Source: Sulfurospirillum sp. UBA1314
Lineage (GTDB): Bacteria > Campylobacterota > Campylobacteria > Campylobacterales > Sulfurospirillaceae
Length of the DNA: 30,508 bases
Assembly (NCBI GenBank): GCA_002307095.1
Contig: DBTO01000079.1
Location: 1 to 30,508, forward strand
Reading direction: 5' to 3'
The notes beneath the pieces were generated by a model that saw only the letters and a list, made by a program, of their open reading frames with translations, was not told the DNA's origin and did no database searches. Numbering within the stretch: position 1 is the first letter of the stretch; the number at the start of each line of letters is the position of its first letter. Positions 21,818 to 28,858 of this stretch are shown here, in pieces. The translations under genes were made by a program, and so were the position numbers.

Positions 21818-23237
21818 ATTAAGCGCATATCAACCTTCGGTTTTAGTTATGGGTGATTTAATGCTAGATCATTATCTTTGGGGAAAATGTGATCGTATCT
21901 CTCCTGAAGCGCCTGTTCAGGTGATTGATATTCAAAAAGAGAGTACAGTGTTAGGCGGTGCGGGCAATGTTGTCAATAATCTCTTGAGCTTGGGTGCTAA
22001 GGTGAGTGTTCTTAGTGTTGTTGGTGAGGATGACAATGGTAAAGAGCTTTTAGCGTTGCTTGAGACACTAGGGGCTAATACGAAAGGCATCGTCAAACAA
22101 GCAGGGCGCAAAACTAGCAAAAAAAGCCGTGTCATTGCATCACATCAGCAAGTGGTGCGTTATGACAGTGAATCCAAAGAGGATATTATTGAAACTTCGG
22201 TTCAAGCACTTTTGGTACAATATGAACACTATCTTCGTACGGTAGATATCATTTTGCTTTCCGATTATGGCAAAGGCGTTTTGACCGATTCTTTTACATG
22301 TAAAGCGATTGCCCTTGCAAAAGAACATGGTAAACCAATTTTGGTTGATCCCAAAGGGGAAGATTACCGTAAATACAGTGGGGCAACACTGATCACTCCT
22401 AATAAAAAAGAGGCAAGTATCGCTACAAAAATTGCGATTGTCGATGATGTGAGTTTACAAAAAGCAGGAACGCTTTTGAAAGAGAGTTTAGGTTTAGACT
22501 ACGCACTGATTACACTCTCTGAAGATGGTATGGCAATTTTTGGTGAAACCTTTACGAAGATGCCTACTGTTGCACGTGAAGTATACGATGTTACAGGAGC
22601 GGGCGATACGGTTCTAGCAGCACTTGGTTATGCGCTTGCGTGGGGGAAAAGCATTCAAGAAGCTGCTTCTTTTGCCAATTCTGCGGCGGCAGTGGTGGTT
22701 GGAAAACTGGGCAGTGCTACGGTGACATTGGATGAAATCGAAGCGTATGAGCATAGTCTTAGAAGTGCAAAAGCAGGAAGTAAACTCAAAACCAAAGAGG
22801 AGCTTATTCGCCTTCTTCAAACCAAGAAAAATCAAAAAATCGTTTTCACCAATGGTTGCTTTGACATTTTACATGTAGGGCATGTCAAGTACCTTGAAAT
22901 TGCAAAAAGTTTTGGCGATATCCTCATCGTGGGGCTCAATTCGGATGATTCTATTAAACGTCTTAAAGGTGAGAATCGCCCAGTTAACCCGTTGGAAGAT
23001 CGTGCGTATATTTTAGCCAGTTTAGAATCGGTCAGTTATGTTATTCCTTTTAGAGAAGATACTCCTATAGAGCTGATTATGGCGATTCAGCCCGATATTT
23101 TGGTTAAGGGCTCTGATTATGAGGGGAAAGAAGTTGTGGGAAGCACCATCGCTAAAGAGGTGCGATTGGTTCAGTTTGTCGAAGGCAAAAGTACGACAAA
23201 GATCATAGAAAAGGTGAGAGATGATCAGCAAAAGTGA
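21810..23237 (+). CDS. hldE: Bifunctional heptose 7-phosphate kinase / heptose 1-phosphate adenylyltransferase
   Basis: HldE carries two steps of ADP-heptose synthesis. The 475 residues have an N-terminal PfkB-type kinase (GDLMLDHYLWG, then AGNVVNNL, and the GAGDTVLAALGYAL catalytic motif at about 260) and a C-terminal nucleotidyltransferase (FTNGCFDILHVGHV with the HxGH motif, then KGSDYEGKEVVG). The fused form is usual in Campylobacterota. ATG overlaps hldD by eight bases. One exact palindrome encodes FTCK in the kinase domain; another core copy is the HVGH motif itself and may be coincidental. The stop codon lies inside an 11-bp hairpin before gmhA. Confidence 0.96.
   Translation: MDRLSAYQPSVLVMGDLMLDHYLWGKCDRISPEAPVQVIDIQKESTVLGGAGNVVNNLLSLGAKVSVLSVVGEDDNGKELLALLETLGANTKGIVKQAGRKTSKKSRVIASHQQVVRYDSESKEDIIETSVQALLVQYEHYLRTVDIILLSDYGKGVLTDSFTCKAIALAKEHGKPILVDPKGEDYRKYSGATLITPNKKEASIATKIAIVDDVSLQKAGTLLKESLGLDYALITLSEDGMAIFGETFTKMPTVAREVYDVTGAGDTVLAALGYALAWGKSIQEAASFANSAAAVVVGKLGSATVTLDEIEAYEHSLRSAKAGSKLKTKEELIRLLQTKKNQKIVFTNGCFDILHVGHVKYLEIAKSFGDILIVGLNSDDSIKRLKGENRPVNPLEDRAYILASLESVSYVIPFREDTPIELIMAIQPDILVKGSDYEGKEVVGSTIAKEVRLVQFVEGKSTTKIIEKVRDDQQK
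22293..22304. repeat. TTTACATGTAAA palindrome in hldE
   Basis: Exact copy encoding Phe-Thr-Cys-Lys in the kinase domain. Confidence 0.9.
22868..22879. repeat. Degenerate palindrome copy in hldE
   Basis: TTTACATGTAGG, core intact. It encodes Leu-His-Val-Gly of the HxGH active site, so protein constraint alone may explain it. Confidence 0.55.
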
Positions 23238-23253
23238 ACTGTTTCACTTTTGC
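23228..23253 (+). other. Hairpin across the hldE stop, before gmhA
   Basis: A perfect 11-bp stem (GCAAAAGTGAA at 23228-23238 with TTCACTTTTGC at 23243-23253, 4-base loop) includes the hldE stop. No T-run follows, so it is more likely an RNA stability or processing element than a terminator. It lies in the only sizeable gap (78 bases) among the four heptose genes. Confidence 0.5.
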
Positions 23254-23315
23254 CAGCTCGGAACCAAAGTCTTTATGCGAAGTATGAGCATAGACGAAGG
23301 TAAAAGGATAATAGA

Positions 23316-23897
23316 ATGATGGAAATGATAGAACGTGAAATGGCATCGCATCAAGAAGTGATAGCCAAAACAATCGAGCATTTGCAAAGTCATATTTATA
23401 CTGCATGTGTGATTGCCTCTGAGGCATTGAAAAATGGGCATAAAATTCTTTTGTGCGGCAATGGTGGCAGTGCGGCAGATGCGCAACACATTGCAGCAGA
23501 GCTGAGCGGGCGTTATAAAAGTGACAGGCGTGGACTTCCTGGTATTGCTTTAACCACGGATACTTCGGTTCTTACGGCTGTTGGGAATGACTTTGGGTTT
23601 GATCGTATCTATGACCGTCAAGTGGAAGCTTTAGCACGTGAGGGAGATGTCCTCATTGGCATTTCGACAAGCGGGCACAGTAAAAATGTCGTACGTGCGC
23701 TCAGTCTCGCGCGCAATATGGGCTGTCGTACCATCGGTTTAAGCGGGCGAGATGGTGGTGTGATGAGCGAATTTTGCGACATTAACATCATCGTTCCCAG
23801 TGATGATACACCACGTATTCAAGAGATGCACATTATGATTGGGCATATTATCTGCCAAGCAATCGATGATATGTATGCACGTACCAACAAGGAGTAG
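23316..23897 (+). CDS. gmhA: Sedoheptulose 7-phosphate isomerase
   Basis: GmhA makes D-glycero-D-manno-heptose 7-phosphate, the first step of ADP-heptose synthesis. The 193 residues form a SIS domain: CGNGGSAADAQHIAAELSGR (about 47-66, with catalytic Glu and His), then LTTDTSVLTAVGND, then GISTSGHSKNVVRA as the phosphate-binding Ser/Thr loop, and QEMHIMIGHIIC near the end. Length is typical. The start (MMEMIERE) has AAAGGA upstream. It sits 78 bases after hldE, with no promoter box that I can support, and six bases before the GT2 gene. Confidence 0.95.
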   Translation: MMEMIEREMASHQEVIAKTIEHLQSHIYTACVIASEALKNGHKILLCGNGGSAADAQHIAAELSGRYKSDRRGLPGIALTTDTSVLTAVGNDFGFDRIYDRQVEALAREGDVLIGISTSGHSKNVVRALSLARNMGCRTIGLSGRDGGVMSEFCDINIIVPSDDTPRIQEMHIMIGHIICQAIDDMYARTNKE

Positions 23898-23903
23898 AAA
23901 TTT

Positions 23904-24842
23904 ATGTTTTCCATTGTCATACCGGTTTATAACGAAGAAAACTCTTTGCTGGAGTTGGTAGAACGCATCCATCACGCGACACAGGAACTTCATACTCCTT
24001 TTGAAATTGTGTTTGTCAATGATGGCAGTACCGACAAAAGCCAAGACGTCATAGAAAATTTAAGTGCGCAGTATCCCTACATTCGCTTTATTACGTTTCG
24101 TAAAAATTTTGGAAAATCCGCAGCACTCAATGCGGGTTTTAAACACGTAAGCTATGATATTATTTTTACCATGGATGCGGATTTGCAAGATGATCCTGTG
24201 GAAATTCCTCGTTTTTTAGCCGAGATTGAAAATGGCTATGACTTGGTGACAGGTTGGAAAGAAAATAGGCTTGATCCCAAAGAAAAAACGATTCCTTCGA
24301 AGCTTTTTAACGCGATGACCTCTAAGATGAGTGGACTGAAACTCAACGACTATAATTGTGGTTTTAAATGCTACAAAAAAGTGGTTTTAGAAGAGATTGA
24401 TTTGTACGGTGAACTGCACCGTTTTGTCCCTTTTCTAGCGCATAAAAAAGGGTTTAAAGTCAAAGAGATTCCCGTGCTCCATCATGAACGAAAACACGGT
24501 GTCTCCAAATTTGGCTGGGAGCGCTACGCTAGAGGTTTTTTTGATCTTTTAACCGTTGTCTTTATTACCAATTATATCAATCGTCCGATGCACCTTTTAG
24601 GCGGCATTGGTTCTCTGTTCTTTGCAGCGGGTTCACTTCTTTTTGTCTATCTTTTCTTTGGTAGATGGATTGAAGGGGGTTCCATTGGTTCAAGCCCTCT
24701 GTTTTCCATTTCCATTTTTTTACTGGGCTCAGGTGTGCAAATCTTTGTGATGGGCATGGTCTCGGAGCTCATTGTGCACAATAAAGAGCGTGATAAGAAA
24801 AAGAGCTACTCTATTCAAAAGAGCAATATTGAAGATTGTTAA
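23904..24842 (+). CDS. Family 2 polyprenyl-phosphate glycosyltransferase (DPM1/GtrB type)
   Basis: This enzyme is expected to move a sugar from a nucleotide donor to a polyprenyl phosphate on the cytoplasmic face. The 312 residues begin FSIVIPVYNEE, then NDGSTDKS and MDADLQDDP (the DxD metal site), a GFKCYKK segment, and two C-terminal membrane helices (about 228-254 and 265-290). This layout matches GtrB/ArnC-like proteins. GGAG lies nine bases before ATG. The 3' end overlaps the GtrA-like gene. With the following GtrA and GT39 genes it forms a three-step cassette: charge lipid, flip, transfer. The sugar is unknown. Confidence 0.9.
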   Translation: MFSIVIPVYNEENSLLELVERIHHATQELHTPFEIVFVNDGSTDKSQDVIENLSAQYPYIRFITFRKNFGKSAALNAGFKHVSYDIIFTMDADLQDDPVEIPRFLAEIENGYDLVTGWKENRLDPKEKTIPSKLFNAMTSKMSGLKLNDYNCGFKCYKKVVLEEIDLYGELHRFVPFLAHKKGFKVKEIPVLHHERKHGVSKFGWERYARGFFDLLTVVFITNYINRPMHLLGGIGSLFFAAGSLLFVYLFFGRWIEGGSIGSSPLFSISIFLLGSGVQIFVMGMVSELIVHNKERDKKKSYSIQKSNIEDC

Positions 24843-25194
24843 ATTTTTATCAACCTCTGTTGTGGCGACAGGGGTTGATTTTCTTCTTTATTTTGTTTTA
24901 CTGTTGATATTAAGACCCGTAAGTGCACATTTTTGCAGCGCGAGTGTGGGGATGGTGGTTAATTTTATCCTTCAACGAAGTTTTGTGTTTAATGTCACGA
25001 GAGGTCTTAAAACGTCCTTTCTTCTTTCCCTTCTTTTTTCCATCGGCGGTATTTTTTTAGGCGGTGGGATCATCTATCTTTTAACTAAGTTAGCTTTTTT
25101 TACAGCCTATCCACTCCTTGCCAAAATCATGGCAATGGGCGTCGTCTTTTTTTACAACTATGAAACCAAAAAAATAGCATTTGGAGACAGGTAA
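24829..25194 (+). CDS. GtrA-like membrane protein (putative lipid-linked sugar flippase)
   Basis: The 121-residue protein has four membrane helices and the GtrA pattern: KFLSTSVVATGVDFLLYFVL at the N-terminus, a middle VGMVVNFILQRSFVF, and a final MAMGVVFFYNYETKKIAF. GtrA-family proteins are thought to flip polyprenyl-phosphate sugars across the inner membrane. I choose the TTG at 24829 (14 bases inside the GT2 gene, AAAGAG upstream), because it starts just before the first helix. An ATG at 24772 would add 19 charged residues. It stops one base before the likely ATG of the GT39 gene. Confidence 0.85.
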   Translation: MKIVKFLSTSVVATGVDFLLYFVLLLILRPVSAHFCSASVGMVVNFILQRSFVFNVTRGLKTSFLLSLLFSIGGIFLGGGIIYLLTKLAFFTAYPLLAKIMAMGVVFFYNYETKKIAFGDR

Positions 25195-25195
25195 T

Positions 25196-26638
25196 ATGGT
25201 AGGTCTAATCACACAGCGATTTCCTCTGTTTATTGTGAGCTATTTTATACTTCAGATTCTTATTCGCCTCGCAACGACCAATATTGCGGTTTTGGATGAG
25301 TCTGAACAGATTATGCTTACGCAGTATTTTAGCTTAGGCTACAATGAACAGCCACCACTGTATACGTGGTTACAAATGGGTGTTTTTAAACTAACAGGAA
25401 CTTCAATTTTTGGGCTCTCTTTGCTTAAAAATGCACTTTTGTGTTTGACCTATTTAATGACCTATCAACTGGGTATGCTTTTTATGAATGATAAGCTCAA
25501 AGCTTCTTTGGGTGCGTTATCGCTTTTTTTATTCCCTCAAATGGTGTGGGATGCCCAAATCGACCAGACTCATACGGTTTTTTTAACTGCCGCAACCTCA
25601 ATGACGGTTTACCTCTTTTTTTATATTGCCAAAAAAGAGAAGATCACCGTATGGAATTTTGCACTTTTTGGCATCAGTGCAGGAATTGGATTACTGGCTA
25701 AATATAATTTCATCCTTGTACTGGTGGCATTAGGCAGTGTTGCTCTGTTGATTCCCGAGTATCGAAAACGTTTTTATACGAAGCCCCTGTTTCTTTCCAT
25801 TATCATTGCCTTTTGTATGGTATTGCCCCATTTTTTATGGTTTATCTCGCACCTTGATGTGGCAACGAATCGTACGGTAGAGCGTATGAATGCGGGACAT
25901 ACTGGAAGTCATCTCATCAATTTTCTAAAAGGAAGTAGCGATCTTATCATTTCGACACTCATTGCTTCTCTCGCTCCTTTTTTTCTCTTTTTCTATCTCT
26001 TCTTCAAAAAGAATTTTATATGGAGCCCTAGTCGTGAAAATAGAGCGCTGATAGGCTATGTCGCGATTATCTTTGCTTTTTTGTTTATTATGGTTGCGAT
26101 CAGTGGTACCACCCATATCAAAGAGCGTTGGTTACAGCCTTATGTGGTGCTTGTTCCGCTCTTTTTCTTTTTACATGTAAAAGATATCGATGTAAAATCG
26201 GCACGTCTGTTTGTTTTAATCTCTTTGGTTGCTCCCCTTATCGTTGCCTTAGTTGTCTTAGTTCGACCTTGGCTGATTGATATGCGAGGTAAGCCTTCTC
26301 GTACCAATTACCCTTTTGATCAACTTCGTGTTCTGCTCAAAGAACAATTTCCGACCATCAAACACAATTTGATGGTTGCCGAAGATAAATATTTGGGAGG
26401 AAATCTTAAACTCTTTTTTCCCCATGCAACCGTCATAACGCCTTCTTTGCCAAATCAACCCTACACGCTGGGTAACGAAATCTTCCTCTTTTGGGAGAGT
26501 GAAAAACCCATAACCTTTTTGGAGAATCTTACCCTTCAAGGTTATGCGTGCACAGAGTATCGACAAGAAGTAACATTTCAAAAATCGAAAAAGCTGTTTT
26601 ACGATTTGAATACAATACAATGCGTACTCAATCCCTAA
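25196..26638 (+). CDS. GT39/ArnT-like membrane glycosyltransferase (PMT_2 family)
   Basis: It is expected to transfer a sugar from a polyprenyl phosphate to an acceptor on the periplasmic side (lipid A, core or glycan). The 480 residues have roughly ten membrane helices. The first periplasmic loop carries the catalytic acidic pair VLDESEQIM, followed by NEQPPLYTWL, which fits ArnT/PMT_2 enzymes. A soluble C-terminal part of about 110 residues follows. I choose the ATG at 25196, with GGAG nine bases upstream; a TTG at 25181 is in frame. One exact palindrome encodes LHVK at the end of a helix. The acceptor and sugar are unknown. Confidence 0.87.
   Translation: MVGLITQRFPLFIVSYFILQILIRLATTNIAVLDESEQIMLTQYFSLGYNEQPPLYTWLQMGVFKLTGTSIFGLSLLKNALLCLTYLMTYQLGMLFMNDKLKASLGALSLFLFPQMVWDAQIDQTHTVFLTAATSMTVYLFFYIAKKEKITVWNFALFGISAGIGLLAKYNFILVLVALGSVALLIPEYRKRFYTKPLFLSIIIAFCMVLPHFLWFISHLDVATNRTVERMNAGHTGSHLINFLKGSSDLIISTLIASLAPFFLFFYLFFKKNFIWSPSRENRALIGYVAIIFAFLFIMVAISGTTHIKERWLQPYVVLVPLFFFLHVKDIDVKSARLFVLISLVAPLIVALVVLVRPWLIDMRGKPSRTNYPFDQLRVLLKEQFPTIKHNLMVAEDKYLGGNLKLFFPHATVITPSLPNQPYTLGNEIFLFWESEKPITFLENLTLQGYACTEYRQEVTFQKSKKLFYDLNTIQCVLNP
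26170..26181. repeat. TTTACATGTAAA palindrome in the GT39 gene
   Basis: Exact copy encoding Leu-His-Val-Lys. Confidence 0.9.
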
Positions 26639-26662
26639 TGTGTTGGGTTCATCTTTTCTTTA

Positions 26663-26685
26663 GTGACATTAGAGTTTAATGTCAC
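26663..26685. promoter_or_regulatory. Perfect inverted repeat before the O-antigen ligase gene
   Basis: GTGACATTA and TAATGTCAC (9 bp each) flank a 5-base spacer in the 85-base gap after the GT39 gene. There is no T-run on either side, so an operator or RNA hairpin is more likely than a terminator. Confidence 0.45.
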
Positions 26686-26723
26686 CACTCATATGTGTTA
26701 AAAAATTACCAGTTGGAGTCTTG

Positions 26724-27923
26724 ATGAAGTTAAGTATTGGACGGCTCACAGAATACCTGATCTATCTTTTATCGTTCTCATTTTTTGCAGGCAAATCGTA
26801 TCAAATTATTTCAGGTTTAATTATCGTCTCTTTTTTCATAGATGTTGTACGTTTGAAGCGTTGGGCTGTGTTTAAAGACCCTTTGTTTCTCATCTTTAGT
26901 GCATGGTGTGCTTATCTTTTCCTCAGTGCATTATGGGCAGTAAACCCTTCGTATGCCATTTCAGGGGCTTCGCATCTGTTTATGTGGTGTTTGCTCTATT
27001 TAGCAATTCGCTCTACGTTGGTAACTAAACAACAAATCGATACATTCATTATGCTTCAAGCATGGGTTGTTCTGTTTGTGGCGCTCAATTCCATCGTACA
27101 GTTTTTCGTTGGTTACAATTTCTTTGGTATCCCATTAGAAGGCTCACGCGTTTCAGACTTGTTTAATGAACGACGAACGATCGGGCATCTTTTACCAGTT
27201 TGGCTTGGTCTTTTTGGATCGATGTTAGCATTTCCTGGGTTTTCAAAAAAGAGGTATCTGTTGTATGCGACTGCTTTATTAGGCTTACTGTTGACACTAC
27301 CTTTGACAGGAACACGCGGACCTTTGGTCATTATGGCCATTTTTATTCCATTGATTGCTTGGATGAGTCCGTATCGTAAATGGGCATTTACAGCATTGGG
27401 AGGGTTGCTGGTGGCAATGATGTGCATTGTCGCGACAACGCCTGTGTTGATGGATCGCCTTGAGACATTATCGCATCCTTTTAAAGATCAGCAACATACC
27501 CGTATTCCTATCTGGCTTACCGCCATTGAAGCGTTTAAAGACAATCCAATTTTAGGTGTAGGCTTTCACAATTACAGGTACCGCGTTTTTGATTATTATG
27601 AAGAGTCTTTTGAAAGTGATGAGATCAACCCTGAAACTGGAAAATATGCCTACCATGCACACAGTCCATGGCTGGATATTTTATCGGAGCAGGGCTTGGT
27701 TGGTATTGGCTTTGCTTTAGCGATGCTAGCAACCATTGCGTTTAGTGCCTATCGTTCGGGAGCCAATGTACTTATCGGAAGTATGGGAGTTTGGTATGCC
27801 TTCTCCTTACTCAACAGCACACTAACACTCTCCAGTGCAAGATGGTCTTACTTTATGATTTTGGCGATTAGCTTTTTTGCGATTATTTTAAATTATAAAA
27901 AGGCAACTGCCGAAAAACCTTAG
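26724..27923 (+). CDS. O-antigen ligase/polymerase family membrane protein (WaaL/Wzy type)
   Basis: The 399-residue protein has about ten membrane helices and the Wzy_C/WaaL features: a TGTRGPLVIM segment after a helix pair, then a large periplasmic loop with PIWLTAIEAF, GVGFHNYRY and HAHSPWLDILSEQGLVG, where the His is typical of ligases and polymerases. It would join lipid-linked glycan to the lipid A core, or polymerise repeat units; sequence alone does not decide. I choose ATG at 26724, with GGAG six bases upstream, over a longer start at 26679 that would run through the inverted repeat. The 3' end overlaps the convergent GT9 gene by four bases. Confidence 0.87.
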   Translation: MKLSIGRLTEYLIYLLSFSFFAGKSYQIISGLIIVSFFIDVVRLKRWAVFKDPLFLIFSAWCAYLFLSALWAVNPSYAISGASHLFMWCLLYLAIRSTLVTKQQIDTFIMLQAWVVLFVALNSIVQFFVGYNFFGIPLEGSRVSDLFNERRTIGHLLPVWLGLFGSMLAFPGFSKKRYLLYATALLGLLLTLPLTGTRGPLVIMAIFIPLIAWMSPYRKWAFTALGGLLVAMMCIVATTPVLMDRLETLSHPFKDQQHTRIPIWLTAIEAFKDNPILGVGFHNYRYRVFDYYEESFESDEINPETGKYAYHAHSPWLDILSEQGLVGIGFALAMLATIAFSAYRSGANVLIGSMGVWYAFSLLNSTLTLSSARWSYFMILAISFFAIILNYKKATAEKP

Positions 27924-28858
27924 CGCAGATACGGCTCAAGTTTCTCTAATGCGGGCTTGATATCAATAGCCTCAAAATATGCCTCAACCTCTTGCTTGTT
28001 TTTGGCAGGAGGGTTCTTCCCCTTATAAAATTCCAGATCGTAAATAGCTTCTGACCAAGGTCCAAACGGTTTAGCATAAATCCAACTGCTTGGACCAAAA
28101 AGACCAATGCTCGGTGTTTTTTGCACACTGGAGATATGCAGTGATGCAGAATCGGTTGAGACGGTTAAAAACGTATTGGCAAGGAGTTTTTTGAGCTCGC
28201 TAATCGTTGTTTTACCTGCATGTATTTCGCTTGGATAGGCAATGGCATTGGCAATGGTTTCGATGTAATCGTATTCTGCTTTTTCGCCCGTGAAAATAAA
28301 AGGGAGGTGAAATGCCTCATAAAGCACCTGCGCTATCTCTTGCCATGTGTGGAGGGGAAGGCGTTTGGAAACCCATTTAGGGCTTGAACCGCAATTTAAA
28401 ACGATGTACGATCTTTGCTTTTTCTCAAATGGCGTAAATTCAAATGTCATAGGCAGTTGTGCAAGGATGGAGAGAAGATCAAGATGATAGACCGACTGCT
28501 CTGAAATGTAGGGTTTTAAAGATGCTGGGATGGTTGCTGTTTTAAACGCTTTTGTGTAGTTTCCAATGCGTTTTGTGAAAGAGAACAAGGATAGAAATTT
28601 GCTACGATCATTGCCTTGAAGGTCAACGAAATAGTCAAACTGAGCAGCATACTGTGGAATCGTTTCTAAAAGATGCTTGATTTTTTTTGATTTTAAAACA
28701 ATGAAATGGTGAATATAAGGAGAGTCTTTATAGTACTCATACCCTATAGATGATGTCAAAAAAGTAACGCTAAACGTTTGGGCAAGAGAGGGTAAAAAAG
28801 GCTCAATTTGAGCTAAATCGCCAAGCGCGCTGAATTTGACGAGGCAGAGTTTTTTCAT
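27920..28858 (-). CDS. Family 9 glycosyltransferase (heptosyltransferase-like)
   Basis: The 312-residue protein is a GT-B fold of the heptosyltransferase family, which adds ADP-heptose to the lipopolysaccharide core. It starts CLVKFSALGDLAQIEPFLP, matching the usual ..lGD.....P pattern, has FDYFVDLQGN in the first domain, and TVSTDSASLHISSVQKTPSIGLFGPSS in the donor-binding domain. The usual TDSGPMH reads TDSASLH, so the donor could differ. The ATG overlaps the deacetylase stop as ATGA. It ends the minus-strand set that faces the ligase gene; heptose synthesis upstream supports a core assembly role. Confidence 0.88.
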   Translation of the reverse strand: MKKLCLVKFSALGDLAQIEPFLPSLAQTFSVTFLTSSIGYEYYKDSPYIHHFIVLKSKKIKHLLETIPQYAAQFDYFVDLQGNDRSKFLSLFSFTKRIGNYTKAFKTATIPASLKPYISEQSVYHLDLLSILAQLPMTFEFTPFEKKQRSYIVLNCGSSPKWVSKRLPLHTWQEIAQVLYEAFHLPFIFTGEKAEYDYIETIANAIAYPSEIHAGKTTISELKKLLANTFLTVSTDSASLHISSVQKTPSIGLFGPSSWIYAKPFGPWSEAIYDLEFYKGKNPPAKNKQEVEAYFEAIDIKPALEKLEPYLR

